From: an uncultured Eubacteriaceae bacterium
Lineage (GTDB): Bacteria; Bacillota; Clostridia; Lachnospirales; CAG-274
Assembly: GCA_948441255.1 (NCBI GenBank)
Contig: CAOJPS010000003.1
Span: 1 to 43,448, forward strand
Direction: 5' to 3'
Length of the DNA stretch: 43,448 nucleotides
Shown: positions 18,089-28,468 of the stretch, piece after piece
Layout: each line of letters starts with the position of its first letter
Position numbering within the stretch: position 1 is the stretch's first letter
Notes under the pieces: model-generated
Seen by the model: the letters and a program-made list of their open reading frames with translations, nothing else
Databases searched by the model: none
What the model was told of the DNA's origin: nothing
Position numbers and translations under genes: made by a program

Positions 18089-19060
18089 ATGTTTGAGTAT
18101 TCTGTTTATGCTTGTTTTATAGGTTTTTTTATTGATATGCTTATTGGCGACCCTAATTTTAGGTATCACCCAATAAGACTTATTGGCGGATTTATTTCCT
18201 TTTGTGAAAGGTGTTTGAGAGGGATTTTTGCGGAGAGTGAAAAAGGGCTGAAAATGGCGGGCCTTTTTTTGATTGTTATTGTTTTGGCTGTTACTGTGGG
18301 AATTGTTTTTTTTATAAATTATTTCGCTTATAAGATTAATTTATATTTAGGGCTTGTTGCCGAGTCTTTATTTTGTTACTTTTTTATCGCCGCTAAAGCG
18401 CTTAAAACAGAAAGTATGAAAGTTTACGATAAAATATTATCGGGGGATATTGACGGGGCAAAAAACGCCCTTTCTATGATTGTGGGACGTGACGTGGAAA
18501 GGCTTGACCGTGACGGGATTGTGAGGGCGGCTGTGGAAACTGTGGCGGAAAATTTATCTGACGGGGTTATCGCTCCTGTTTTATATATTTTGATTGGCGG
18601 AAGTGTTTTTGGAGCTTTTTATAAGGCTGTTAATACTATGGATTCTATGGTGGGATATAAAAATGAAAGGTATATTTTCTTTGGAAAGTGCGCCGCTAAG
18701 CTTGACGATATCGCTAATTATCTGCCCTCAAGAATTTCGGCGGTTCTGCTTATTATTGCCAGCTTTATTTTGGGTATGAACGCCAAGGGAGCGTATAGTA
18801 TTTTCAGACGGGACAGATTTAAACATTCAAGCCCTAATTCCGCTCAGACAGAATCGGCTTGTGCTGGTGCTTTGAATATAAGGCTTGCCGGAAACGCTTA
18901 TTATTTTGGAAAGCTGTATGAAAAGCCTTTTATTGGTGATGATATTGAGAAAATATCGCCGGATAAAATTAAAGACGCTAATAAACTTATGTATGGGGCG
19001 GCTTTGATTGCTTTGGGGGTTGGGAGTATAATTTGGTTTGTTGTGAGGATTTGGAAATAG
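18089..19060 (+). CDS. cbiB: Adenosylcobinamide-phosphate synthase
   Basis: FFIDMLIGDPNFRYHPIRLIGGFI, ETVAENLSDGVIAPVLYILIGG, YKAVNTMDSMVGYKNERY, SPNSAQTESACAGALNIRLAG. Confidence 0.95.
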   Translation: MFEYSVYACFIGFFIDMLIGDPNFRYHPIRLIGGFISFCERCLRGIFAESEKGLKMAGLFLIVIVLAVTVGIVFFINYFAYKINLYLGLVAESLFCYFFIAAKALKTESMKVYDKILSGDIDGAKNALSMIVGRDVERLDRDGIVRAAVETVAENLSDGVIAPVLYILIGGSVFGAFYKAVNTMDSMVGYKNERYIFFGKCAAKLDDIANYLPSRISAVLLIIASFILGMNAKGAYSIFRRDRFKHSSPNSAQTESACAGALNIRLAGNAYYFGKLYEKPFIGDDIEKISPDKIKDANKLMYGAALIALGVGSIIWFVVRIWK

Positions 19061-19094
19061 AAAAGGCAAACATTTCTAATGTTTGCCTTTTCTA
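19061..19094. terminator. Intrinsic terminator-like hairpin after cbiB
   Basis: GAAAAGGCAAACATttctaATGTTTGCCTTTTC immediately after the cbiB stop. Confidence 0.75.
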
Positions 19095-19097
19095 GTA

Positions 19098-19411
19098 TTT
19101 TAACGTGAGTTTGATAAAGCATTAAAAACCTTGGGCTTTCAGCCCAAACCCGACTTCTTGTTCAGTGTTTTTGGCTTCGCCAAAAATCGGCTTACGCCGA
19201 CCGCATTTCTTTGCGGCACTACTTAAAAGAAAGAAGCAAAGAACTTTTGTGCGAAACTACGTTTCGCTGATGAAATGAGAAATTTTCAATTAAAATTAAA
19301 TTAACCAATAACTTTATTTTCAGCAAAGCGTTAGCTTTGCGTTTTAAAGTTTAGGGTCAAGCCCTTTTTAAAGGGCTTGCAGGGTGTGGGACAGCGTCCC
19401 ACGGTTTTAAA
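19098..19411. repeat. Palindrome-mosaic repeat (locus R5) between convergent cbiB and dnaJ
   Basis: tttaacgtgagtttgat start, TTGGGCTttcAGCCCAA, TTTTTGGCttcGCCAAAAA, TCGGCttacGCCGA, CCGCAtttctTTGCGG, GCGAAACtacGTTTCGC, GCAAAGCgttaGCTTTGC, AAGCCCTTTttAAAGGGCTT, GTGGGACagcGTCCCAC. Confidence 0.88.
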
Positions 19412-19419
19412 TCTTTTTT

Positions 19420-20571
19420 TTATTCGTTGAAAAAATCTTTTACCTTTTCGCCGAAACTTTTGCTTTTTTTCTCTGGGGGAATGTACCCTGAAAATTCACG
19501 AAGTAATTCTTTTTGGCGTTCAGTCAGCTTTGTTGGTATTTGTACTTTAAATGTGATAATCTGGTCGCCTCGGTATTTGCTGTTTCGGACGTTGTATGCG
19601 CCTTTGCCTTTTAATACCGCTGTGTCATTTGGCTGAGTTCCAGCTTTTAGGGTATACTTTTCTTCACCGTCTATTGTTGGGATAGTCAGTTCGTCCCCTA
19701 AAGCCGCCTGTGTGAAAGATATTGGCACATCAAGGTATATATTGTTCTCTTTTCGCACAAAGCTTTTGTGAGGTCTTACATATATGTTCACGTACAAGTC
19801 GCCGTTTGCTCCGCCACGGTCGCCGGCTTCGCCTAAACCAGCTTTTCTTATGCTCTGACCGTTGTCAATTCCTCTGGGAATTGATATCTTGATTTTCTTA
19901 GCTTTCTTAACTTTTCCTTTACCTCTGCACGACGGGCAGGGCTCTTTAATGATTTTGCCTTCGCCGTGGCACGCCGAACACGGCCTTGTGCTGCGCATTG
20001 TGCCGAACATCGTCTGCTGTACTACGCTTTCCTGTCCTGTACCGCCGCATTTCTTGCAGTTTTCCGCAACTGTTCCGGGTTTTGCTCCCGTACCTTTGCA
20101 GTGTTCGCAAGTTTCTGTTATATTTAGTGAAATTTCTTTTTCCGTATCTTTCATAGATTCCTCAAAAGAAATTTGAATATTGGTCTGGACGTCCGCTCCT
20201 CTTTTAGGACCGTTTCTTTTTCTGCTTCCACCGCCGAAAATATCGCCAAAACCGCTTCCGCCGAAAAAGCTTTCAAATATATCCCCCATATCCATTCCGC
20301 TGAAACCGCCGCTGAAGCCGCCTCCCGCTGAACCGCCCCCGTTTTCAAACGCTGAGTGTCCATAGTGGTCATATGCCGCTTTTTTCTGAGCGTCGCTTAA
20401 AACCTCGTACGCTTCGCCAGCTTCTTTAAATTTCGCTTCGGCTTCTTTATTGTTGGGGTTGGCATCGGGGTGGTATTTTTTTGCCAGTTTTCTGTACGCC
20501 TTTTTTATGTCGGCGTCACTGGCGTTTTTGTCCACCCCCAATACTTCGTAATAATCTCGTTTATCTGCCAA
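19420..20571 (-). CDS. dnaJ: Chaperone DnaJ
   Basis: [49 protein letters not shown], four CxxCxGxG zinc motifs. TTG start at 20571 with AGGAGG upstream. Confidence 0.97.
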   Translation of the reverse strand: MADKRDYYEVLGVDKNASDADIKKAYRKLAKKYHPDANPNNKEAEAKFKEAGEAYEVLSDAQKKAAYDHYGHSAFENGGGSAGGGFSGGFSGMDMGDIFESFFGGSGFGDIFGGGSRKRNGPKRGADVQTNIQISFEESMKDTEKEISLNITETCEHCKGTGAKPGTVAENCKKCGGTGQESVVQQTMFGTMRSTRPCSACHGEGKIIKEPCPSCRGKGKVKKAKKIKISIPRGIDNGQSIRKAGLGEAGDRGGANGDLYVNIYVRPHKSFVRKENNIYLDVPISFTQAALGDELTIPTIDGEEKYTLKAGTQPNDTAVLKGKGAYNVRNSKYRGDQIITFKVQIPTKLTERQKELLREFSGYIPPEKKSKSFGEKVKDFFNE

Positions 20572-20623
20572 GCAAGTCACCTCCTGAGAGTCTGTCTGAA
20601 AATTATTGAACATCTTTTGTGTA

Positions 20624-20765
20624 TATAGTAATTACACTTTAAAGGTTACAAAAAAATTATTTTACTTGCACGGGCTGTAAATTGCTTCGCAATTCGCTTA
20701 CCGCCCAGCAGTGCTTATGCACTCGTAAAATATTTTTTTGTTATAATTTAAGTGTAATTACTATA
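20624..20765. mobile_element. MITE-like family B, uninterrupted copy
   Basis: tatagtaattacactttaaa / tttaagtgtaattactata inverted termini; interior matches 2298-2415. Confidence 0.85.
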
Positions 20766-20769
20766 GTCA

Positions 20770-20807
20770 GCAAACTTACAGCAATTCTGGAATTGCTGTA
20801 AGTTTGC
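20770..20807. other. 18-bp perfect stem-loop between dnaK and dnaJ
   Basis: GCAAACTTACAGCAATTC tg GAATTGCTGTAAGTTTGC. No U-tract follows it on the operon (minus) strand. Confidence 0.85.
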
Positions 20808-20820
20808 CTTATATATTTTA

Positions 20821-22668
20821 TTACATATCTATTACATCGTCATTGTTTGTGTTTTGAGCGCCGCCCATATCCATATTAGGGTCGGCTCCTGCCTGAGCGC
20901 CTGCTTGCTGATAGAGTTTTGTGGAGAAATCGTTTACAACTTTTGAAAGTGTTTCCGTGGCTGTTTTTAATGTGGCTACATCGCTTTCAGACATTGTTTC
21001 AGAGTTCATACCCTCCGTAACTTTTTTAAGGTTTTCAACTTCGCCCTGAATTTTGTTCTTGTCTTCGTCTGTTATCTTATCTTTGAGGTTTTCATCGTTA
21101 AGCAGTTTTTCTGTCTGAAATATTAAGCTGTCCGCTTCATTTTTAACGTCTATAGCCTCTTTGCGTTTTTTATCCTGCTCGGCGTATTGCTCGGCTTCTC
21201 TGACAGCTCTGTCGATTTCCTCATCGCTTAAGTTTGTGCTTGAGGTAATTGTGATGTTCTGTTCTTTTCCTGTTCCCAAATCTTTCGCGGAAACTTTTGT
21301 TATTCCGTTGGCGTCTATATCAAATGAAACCTCAATTTGAGGGATTCCTCTTGGAGCTGGAGCGATTCCGTCAAGTCTGAATTGTCCGAGTGACTTGTTA
21401 TCTCTTGCCAAAGGTCTTTCGCCTTGAACAATGTTTATATCAACAGCTGTCTGATTATCAGCGTAAGTTGAGAAAACTTGTTTTTTATTTGTTGGGATTG
21501 TGGTGTTTCTTGGAATAAGAACTGTTGAAACTCCCCCGGCTGTTTCGATTCCAAGAGAAAGAGGAGTAACGTCAAGAAGCAAAATGCTTCCGGCGCCTTC
21601 ATCACCGGCAAGTTTTCCACCTTGAATTGAGGCTCCGAGGGCTACACATTCGTCTGGATTGATTCCTTTAAACGGTTCTTTTCCAGTGATTTTAGCAACC
21701 TCATCCTGAACAGCCGGTATTCTTGTTGAACCTCCTACAAGAAGAACTTTGTCAAGCTCGGAAGCTGAAAGGTCGGCGTCTGACAAAGCGTTTCTTACAG
21801 GACCTAAAGTGGCTTCTACAAGGTCGTGTGTAAGTTCGTCAAATTTAGCTTTTGAAAGTGTAATATCAAGGTGTTTTGGACCGTCTTGATTCATAGTGAT
21901 AAATGGCAGGTTGATGTTTGTGGTTGTGGTTGTGGAAAGCTCTTTTTTCGCTTTTTCAGCGGCTTCTTTAAGTCTTTGCATAGCCATTTTATCTGTACTT
22001 AAATCCATATTTTCTGTCTTTTTAAATTCAGCGACAAGATAGTCGATTATTCTCTGGTCGAAGTCATCGCCTCCAAGGTGGTTGTTTCCGCTTGTGGCGA
22101 GAACTTCTATAACGCCGTCGCCGATTTCTATTATTGAAACGTCAAATGTTCCGCCGCCAAGGTCATAAACCATAATTTTTTGCTCTTTCTCATTGTCAAG
22201 ACCATATGCCAAAGCCGCCGCCGTAGGCTCGTTTATAATACGTTTTACGTCAAGTCCGGCAATTTTTCCGGCGTCTTTTGTCGCTTGTCTTTGGCTGTCT
22301 GTGAAATATGCCGGTACTGTTATTACGGCTTCCGTAACAGATTCGCCTATATAACTCTCAGCGTCTTTTTTAAGCTTTTGAAGAATCATAGCGGAAATTT
22401 CCTGCGGTGAGAATTTTTTATCATCGTGAGTGAATTTATAGTCGGAACCCATATGACGCTTAATTGAAATAACAGTTCCATCTACATTTGTTACAGCCTG
22501 ACGTTTCGCTGTTTCTCCAACAAGTCTTTCTCCTGTTTTTGTGAAGCCTACAACAGACGGTGTCGTTCTCATACCCTCACTGTTGGCTATAACTACTGGC
22601 TGACCGCCTTCCATAACAGCGACGCAAGAGTTTGTTGTACCTAAATCAATTCCTATTATTTTTCCCAT
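20821..22668 (-). CDS. dnaK: Chaperone DnaK
   Basis: [21 protein letters not shown]..., [37 protein letters not shown]. Confidence 0.99.
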   Translation of the reverse strand: MGKIIGIDLGTTNSCVAVMEGGQPVVIANSEGMRTTPSVVGFTKTGERLVGETAKRQAVTNVDGTVISIKRHMGSDYKFTHDDKKFSPQEISAMILQKLKKDAESYIGESVTEAVITVPAYFTDSQRQATKDAGKIAGLDVKRIINEPTAAALAYGLDNEKEQKIMVYDLGGGTFDVSIIEIGDGVIEVLATSGNNHLGGDDFDQRIIDYLVAEFKKTENMDLSTDKMAMQRLKEAAEKAKKELSTTTTTNINLPFITMNQDGPKHLDITLSKAKFDELTHDLVEATLGPVRNALSDADLSASELDKVLLVGGSTRIPAVQDEVAKITGKEPFKGINPDECVALGASIQGGKLAGDEGAGSILLLDVTPLSLGIETAGGVSTVLIPRNTTIPTNKKQVFSTYADNQTAVDINIVQGERPLARDNKSLGQFRLDGIAPAPRGIPQIEVSFDIDANGITKVSAKDLGTGKEQNITITSSTNLSDEEIDRAVREAEQYAEQDKKRKEAIDVKNEADSLIFQTEKLLNDENLKDKITDEDKNKIQGEVENLKKVTEGMNSETMSESDVATLKTATETLSKVVNDFSTKLYQQAGAQAGADPNMDMGGAQNTNNDDVIDM

Positions 22669-22716
22669 TATTATTTCCTCCCAAAATATAAATATTTAAA
22701 TGTACGGCAAATCGCC

Positions 22717-23298
22717 TTAATTTGCTACCTGTACCATACTTGGTCTTATAACTTTATCTTTGCATATATAGCCTTTTTGAAGAACTTTTGTTATTTCGTT
22801 TTCTCCAAAGTTTTCGTCCTCAATGTGCATAACGGCATTGTGGAAGTTTGGGTCAAAAGTTTTGCCTTCAGCCTCAATTTCAGAAACGCCTAGAGATGAG
22901 AGAATTTCCGTGAACTGTTTTAAAACCATTTCAATTCCCTTATAAAGTCCGCTTTCTTTTTCTTCCTCTGAAACGGCGGAAACAGCTCTCTCAAAGTTGT
23001 CGATAACTGGAATAAGCTTTAAAACTGAATCTCTTACACCGTCGTCATACATATTTGCTTTTTCTTTGGACGTGCGTTTTCTGAAATTATCAAATTCGGC
23101 AAGAGTCCTTTGATATCTGTCAAGATAATCAGCCGCTTTTTTTTCAAGCTCCGCCTTTTCATCTATAATTTCTTCTTTAGGCGCGCTATCTTCGCTGTTT
23201 ATGTCGCATTCTTTATTGTCATCGGCGCTGTTTTCACAATTATTGTCTGTTTCATTTGTTTTTATGTCGTCAACCGATTCCTTTTCTTTTTCTTCCAT
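22717..23298 (-). CDS. grpE: Nucleotide exchange factor GrpE
   Basis: YLDRYQRTLAEFDNFRKRTSKEKANMYDDGV..., LIPVIDNFERA, EAEGKTFDPNFHNAVMHIED, VLQKGYICKDKVIRPSMVQVAN. Confidence 0.96.
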   Translation of the reverse strand: MEEKEKESVDDIKTNETDNNCENSADDNKECDINSEDSAPKEEIIDEKAELEKKAADYLDRYQRTLAEFDNFRKRTSKEKANMYDDGVRDSVLKLIPVIDNFERAVSAVSEEEKESGLYKGIEMVLKQFTEILSSLGVSEIEAEGKTFDPNFHNAVMHIEDENFGENEITKVLQKGYICKDKVIRPSMVQVAN

Positions 23299-23330
23299 AA
23301 TGAGATTAATTTCTCCTTTCTAAAATTGCT

Positions 23331-23495
23331 TTAAGGCAATACCGCATAATTCAATAAAACAGGTTTGAGATGATATTTTTCAGTGCAAGGAAAAAGCTCG
23401 CAATCATAGCCGGCGCCTATGATAAGAGGTTTTGACGCAGCAATGGAAAATATCAGCCAAAGCTGTGAAATTATAATTATGCGGTAGTGCCTTAA
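23331..23495. mobile_element. MITE-like family A, copy without cassette, in the hrcA-grpE intergenic gap
   Basis: ttaaggcaataccgcataatt / aattatgcggtagtgccttaa. The hrcA stop codon (23492-23494) falls inside the right terminus. Confidence 0.85.
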
Positions 23496-24556
23496 GTTCC
23501 TTCGTCAGAAAGAGCTTTGATAACATCGTTTATATTGTTTACTATACTGTTTAAAACGGGAATAACCTGCGCGTAGTTCATTCTTGTCGGACCTATTATT
23601 CCTATGCTGCCATATGAGTTTTTTCCATATTTATAGTCGGTCTTTATAATGCTGCAGTCTTTTAACTGTTCCATTGAGTTTTCATTGCCGATAAGAATTT
23701 TGATATTTCCCAAGCCTGATTTTTTTTCTTCTGTTTTTTCTTTATCACATTCAAGAATACTTATCAGCATATCTTTTTCCTCAAGCGCTTTGAAAACGGA
23801 CTTTGCTTTCTCAATATCGCTGAATTCGGGAAAGTCGAGAATATTGTTTACCCCGCTTGTGTAAACGCGCATATTTCTCTCATCATAAGCGGTTTTTAAA
23901 ACAGAAATGAAAACGTCGTCTATAAGTTTGCCGTAGGGTGAACTGAGAAATTGGGAATATGCTTCTTTTGAACTTATCTCAGAAAAAGAGTATTCTTTAA
24001 GCGTTTGATTTACAATATTTGAAATTTGATTTAAAATATCTGGTTCTGGTGCGTGATTGACTTTTATTACGTTGTTTTTGACAACTTTGTTGTCTGTTAC
24101 TATGACAGTGATTACAGACGTTTCGTCAAAAGGAATAACTTGAACGTGTTTTATTTTTATTTCCTGGCATTTAGGCTCGCTTACAACTGTAGTGTAATTT
24201 GTGAGGAGGGCGAGCGCTTTTGCCGTCTTACGCATAAGATACTCTATATGGTTTATGTTTTCCGCTACGGTGTTTCTTAAAAAATCTGTTTCTTGTTTTG
24301 TGAGTTCCCGAAAACGCAGAAGTCTGTCTACATAAAGCCTGTAGCCCATATCGGAGGGAACTCTGCCGGATGAGGTGTGAGGCTGAATTATAAAACCAAG
24401 TTCCTCAAGGTCGCTCATCTCATTTCTTATTGTGGCGCTGCTTATTCCCAAATTATATTTTTTTGCTATTGTTCTTGAACCTATTGGTTCAGCGGTGGCT
24501 ATATAATCGTTTATAATTGCCTCCAGTATTTTTATTTTTCTTTCATTTAAAATCAT
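23492..24556 (-). CDS. hrcA: Heat-inducible transcription repressor HrcA
   Basis: LNERKIKILEAIINDYIATAEPIGSRTIAKKYNLGISSATIRNEMSDLEELGFIIQPHTSSGRVPSDMGYRLYVD. Confidence 0.97.
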   Translation of the reverse strand: MILNERKIKILEAIINDYIATAEPIGSRTIAKKYNLGISSATIRNEMSDLEELGFIIQPHTSSGRVPSDMGYRLYVDRLLRFRELTKQETDFLRNTVAENINHIEYLMRKTAKALALLTNYTTVVSEPKCQEIKIKHVQVIPFDETSVITVIVTDNKVVKNNVIKVNHAPEPDILNQISNIVNQTLKEYSFSEISSKEAYSQFLSSPYGKLIDDVFISVLKTAYDERNMRVYTSGVNNILDFPEFSDIEKAKSVFKALEEKDMLISILECDKEKTEEKKSGLGNIKILIGNENSMEQLKDCSIIKTDYKYGKNSYGSIGIIGPTRMNYAQVIPVLNSIVNNINDVIKALSDEGT

Positions 24557-24596
24557 TCAATCACGTCCTTTGCGAGAACACCAATTTAAAACTTTG

Positions 24597-24623
24597 TTAG
24601 CACTCGATTATGACGAGTGCTAA
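24597..24623. promoter_or_regulatory. CIRCE operator (HrcA binding site)
   Basis: Perfect TTAGCACTC-N9-GAGTGCTAA upstream of hrcA. Confidence 0.98.
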
Positions 24624-24795
24624 TATCTAATAATAAAAATATCACTATTGACCGAATATGTCAAGTGATATTTTAAATTTTTTTTTATTTTAAGGAAATA
24701 CTACATAATTAATTATGTACATTATTGTGATTAAATGGTATAATCATAGGGTAATATTGGATTGCTATAAAAATTTATATTGAGGAGAAATTGAG

Positions 24796-27246
24796 ATGAT
24801 TAAAATAGCGAGAGAAATTTTTATTAAACATATTGTGCTGATAATTTCCGCTGTTATAATTCTTTTTGGAACGTTGAATTTTGTTAAAATGAATTTTGGG
24901 ACAGATATATATAATGCCAAGGATTTTAGAAGCGGTTATACAGAGAAAGATGAAAAAATTATTACGGATGGGGAGGCGGCCGTCTTTACTTACGGACCGT
25001 ATATAAGTCTTAAAAAAGGAGAATATTCCTTAAAGATTTATTATCAATGTGATTTTGACAACGAATATGATATTTCAGCGGACTTTGGGGGCGTGATTGT
25101 CAGTGAGGGCGTTCTTCCCGCTGGAAGCGATTATGTTGAAACATTTTTTTCATTGGAAGAAGATGTTTTTGACGATGGCATTGAAATAAGGACAAAGTAT
25201 AAAGGGGCAGGTACTTTTGAACTTAAAAGCGTTGAAATCAGCAGAAATTTTGTGGCGGCTGAGGAAATTATAGCTGTTGTTATGTTTATTGCCGCTGCCG
25301 CTGTTTTTATGGCGTTTCTTTATATTTTTAAAGAAAAACGAGAAGAAATTAAAATTGTGTTTTTTTGGTTCGCTTTAAACTATGTAATGTTTTATGGCTA
25401 TATGATTAAAAGCTTGCACAATATTACAATTTCGGCGGTTTTGTTGACTATACTCACAGCTTCTGTCTTTATCTCTAAGGAAAAGCTTTTAAGGTTTGTT
25501 AAAGAGGTAAAAGCGGAAGAACTTTTATGTATGCTTCTGTTTTCGTATATAGGAGCCTCTTTGGTGCTTTTGTTTTTGAATGAGACTTCAGCTTCTTTGG
25601 TGGATTTTGTTAAAAATACCGCTTTGAAAGATGTTTTATATAATATGGCGTTTATATTTGATATTTTTCTTATTTACAGACTTTTGAGAAATAAAAGCTT
25701 TTCCTCATACAGAATTTTGCTTTTTTCTGTGTTTCTTTTTGGCGGTATGGTTTTGTTTGAGTGCGGGCAGAATTTGTACCTTACCATTGGAGTTATAATG
25801 ATTTTGGCGTATTTTGTTTACTATCTATTTGACAAGGAAAGATTTTCTGTTAAAAATTTGGAGATAAGTCATAAGGCGGCTTTTTGTGTGCTCTCTGTAG
25901 CTTTTATAGCGGTATTTTTGATTTTAGCGTGGAATAATATATGCAGATACAGATTATTTTATTATCAGGCGTTTGATTCGGGAATATTTTTTCAAATGTT
26001 TGAGAATATGGCTAAATCCGGTCTTCCGGTTACAACTTGTGAAAGAAATATGCTGATATCTCACTTTTATATACATTTTTCACCAATTTACTATATTATA
26101 CTGCCTTTGTATATGATATTTAGAAATCCGGAGGTTCTTCTTGTTGTTCAGGCGTTTGCCGTGAGCTCTGTTGTTTTTCCTGTGTTTATGCTTTGTAAAA
26201 AACATAAGTTTTCTGGGCTTATGACTGTTGCCGTGGGACTTGTTTCTCTATTTCTTCCGGCTTTTGTCTGCTCCTTGTATTGGGGTTTTCACGAAAATAA
26301 GTTTTTGGCGGTGTTTATACTCTGGTTCATTTATTTTATGGAAGAAAAAAAGAACATTGGCACATTTATTTTTATGGCGCTTACTTTGATGATTAAAGAG
26401 GATGCCGCTTTATATATAATATGTGTTTGTATGTACTATTTCGCTAAGAAAGAAGAGGTTAGAAGGACTTTTGCCGTTTTGGCGTTTTCACTTGTGTATT
26501 TCGCGGCTGTTATGATTTTTATACAGTCGGGAGGAGAAAGTCTTATGAGCGCTCATTATGGGGCGTATTATCTTCCGGGGCAGGAAGGTACTTGGGATTT
26601 GCTTCATAATATTATCTCAAACCCTGTTTTCTTTTTGAAAAATAACTTTACAGAAGAAACTTTTCCGTATATTTTATATGTTATGACGCCGCTTTTGTTT
26701 GCTCCTTTGGCGGCAGGTAATTTTAAGAGATTTATTCTCTTGATTCCTCTTGTGGTTATGAACCTTATGACGCCTTATATATATCAGCACGATGTGTATT
26801 TTCAGTATTCATACGGTTCTTCCGCGCTGCTTTTGTTTATGTTCATTTTGAGCGTTAAAGATAAGCCGGATAAGTTTAAGTATGTTATTTGTCTTACAGC
26901 TGTGTTCGCGTCATTTTTTATGACTTACGCCAGAATGGGAGAGGGACTTATAAGCCCTGGCAGAGAGTATGAGGAAAACAGAGAGGCCTTTGATTATTAT
27001 GAGGAAGCTTTGAGAGAAAATGTTCCGGAGGAAGCGTCTGTGGCGGCTTCGGGAGGTATTCCGACTCATTTGTACAATCACGCTGAGATGTATTTATATG
27101 AAGAAAATTTTGATTTGGAAAAGTATAATGTGGATTATCTTGTTTTTGATGTTTCGGATGTATTTGATATGGATAAAATTAAGGAACAAGGCTATGAGGA
27201 AGAATACAGAGACGATAAATTTGTTATTTATAAAAAATTCGCTTGA
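24796..27246 (+). CDS. DUF2079-like polytopic membrane protein
   Basis: 816 aa, many TM helices, FDSGIFFQMFENMAKSGLP...SHFYIHFSPIYYIILPLYMIFRNPEVLLVVQAF, GFHENKFLAVFILW, typical DUF2079 pattern. Confidence 0.75.
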   Translation: MIKIAREIFIKHIVLIISAVIILFGTLNFVKMNFGTDIYNAKDFRSGYTEKDEKIITDGEAAVFTYGPYISLKKGEYSLKIYYQCDFDNEYDISADFGGVIVSEGVLPAGSDYVETFFSLEEDVFDDGIEIRTKYKGAGTFELKSVEISRNFVAAEEIIAVVMFIAAAAVFMAFLYIFKEKREEIKIVFFWFALNYVMFYGYMIKSLHNITISAVLLTILTASVFISKEKLLRFVKEVKAEELLCMLLFSYIGASLVLLFLNETSASLVDFVKNTALKDVLYNMAFIFDIFLIYRLLRNKSFSSYRILLFSVFLFGGMVLFECGQNLYLTIGVIMILAYFVYYLFDKERFSVKNLEISHKAAFCVLSVAFIAVFLILAWNNICRYRLFYYQAFDSGIFFQMFENMAKSGLPVTTCERNMLISHFYIHFSPIYYIILPLYMIFRNPEVLLVVQAFAVSSVVFPVFMLCKKHKFSGLMTVAVGLVSLFLPAFVCSLYWGFHENKFLAVFILWFIYFMEEKKNIGTFIFMALTLMIKEDAALYIICVCMYYFAKKEEVRRTFAVLAFSLVYFAAVMIFIQSGGESLMSAHYGAYYLPGQEGTWDLLHNIISNPVFFLKNNFTEETFPYILYVMTPLLFAPLAAGNFKRFILLIPLVVMNLMTPYIYQHDVYFQYSYGSSALLLFMFILSVKDKPDKFKYVICLTAVFASFFMTYARMGEGLISPGREYEENREAFDYYEEALRENVPEEASVAASGGIPTHLYNHAEMYLYEENFDLEKYNVDYLVFDVSDVFDMDKIKEQGYEEEYRDDKFVIYKKFA

Positions 27247-27251
27247 CTATA

Positions 27252-27280
27252 AAAAAACCGCCCATTACGGGCGGTTTTTT
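27252..27280. terminator. Bidirectional intrinsic terminator between convergent genes
   Basis: aaaaaaCCGCCCattacGGGCGGtttttt. Confidence 0.9.
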
Positions 27281-27285
27281 ACAGT

Positions 27286-28122
27286 TTATTTTGACGAAGC
27301 GGTTTCCGCGGGGACTTCATTTTCTGACGGGAATTTGAACATTGTTTTGTTTCCTCTGTAAACATATGTGAATTGGAGTATTTCATTAGTTCCTTGTATA
27401 AGTGTGTTTGGATTGAAAAAAAACACTATTCCTTCTTTTGAGAGATACCAGTTTAAATTTTCCATATTTTTTATTATATCGTCTTCTGTGAAATCAGTTT
27501 TGTTTTTAAATATTTCCTTGTCTTTCGCCGCTTCGGTTTTAAAGCCGTTTGACAGAATTTTTATAAGCCCAAGGTTTGTTGCCTCAAAAATTTCGGAAAG
27601 CTCTAATCTTTTTCCTGTTTCCATATTATATGTTATGCCCTCGGAGTTGTATATATGGGTTATGCCCCCTGTATAATCTTCTCGGGCTTTTAAAAATGAT
27701 ATAATATTGTCCTGGTTGAATTGAAGAACATAGTTTACTGTGGAAGAATGGGGATAAAACTCCTTTTTCTCCGCCGCCGCTTTTTTTGCTGTTTCTTTCG
27801 CTGCCGTTATATTTTGGCTTTCCTTTATTTTTGAGATGAAATCAGCTGCTTCTTTTTTAAAAGCGGTATTTAATTCTTCTGTTACTCTTTCCTTTTTTGT
27901 CGAGGTAATTATTGGATATGTGAATGAGATTGTATATACCGTTTTATTTTCCTCATTTGTTATTGTTTCTACTATTGTTTCTGTTTTTACATAGTAGGGG
28001 GAGTCAGCTGACTGCTCCTTTTTTTGCTGTTCTTCTTTTGAGGATTGCTCTGAATTATTATCACATCCCGCGGAAGCAAATATAAGTAATATTATAAAAA
28101 TTAATATCGTTATTTTTCTCAT
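27286..28122 (-). CDS. Lipoprotein with DUF3298-like C-terminal domain
   Basis: MRKITILIFIILLIFASAGCDNN lipobox; ...YTISFTYPIITSTKKERVTEELNTAFKKEA... and ITYNMETGKRLELSEIFEATN resemble DUF4163/DUF3298 (RsiV-type) proteins. Confidence 0.7.
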   Translation of the reverse strand: MRKITILIFIILLIFASAGCDNNSEQSSKEEQQKKEQSADSPYYVKTETIVETITNEENKTVYTISFTYPIITSTKKERVTEELNTAFKKEAADFISKIKESQNITAAKETAKKAAAEKKEFYPHSSTVNYVLQFNQDNIISFLKAREDYTGGITHIYNSEGITYNMETGKRLELSEIFEATNLGLIKILSNGFKTEAAKDKEIFKNKTDFTEDDIIKNMENLNWYLSKEGIVFFFNPNTLIQGTNEILQFTYVYRGNKTMFKFPSENEVPAETASSK

Positions 28123-28149
28123 TTGACATCTCCTTTTATAAAAATATTG

Positions 28150-28468
28150 ATGGTTTTATTGAACACGTGGTACACTGTCCCACACCCTGCTAAAATATTA
28201 AAACCGTGTAAACCCGTGGGACGCTGTCCCACACCCTGCAAGCCCTTTAAAAAGGGCTTGACCCTAAACTTTAACAAGCAAAAACTGTCGTTTTTGCTAT
28301 ATATAGTGAAAGAAATTTAATAACGGCAAAATAAATTTTTTTACTTCTTTTTAAGTTCTTTCACTATAAGTAGTGCCGCAAAGAAGTGCGGTCGGCTGGG
28401 GTCGATTTTTGGCAAAGCCAAAAACATTAACCAGGAAGTCGGGTTTGGGCTGAAAGCCCAAGGTTTTT
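28150..28468. repeat. Palindrome-mosaic repeat (locus R6), overlapping the 3' end of the ytqA-like gene
   Basis: Two GTGG(G/T)AC..GTCCCAC copies, AAGCCCTTTaaAAAGGGCTT, AGCAAAAACtgtcGTTTTTGCT, TATAGTGAAAGAA(28302-28314)/TTCTTTCACTATA(28356-28368), CCGCAaagaagTGCGG, TTTTTGGCaaaGCCAAAAA, TTGGGCTgaaAGCCCAA. Confidence 0.88.
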
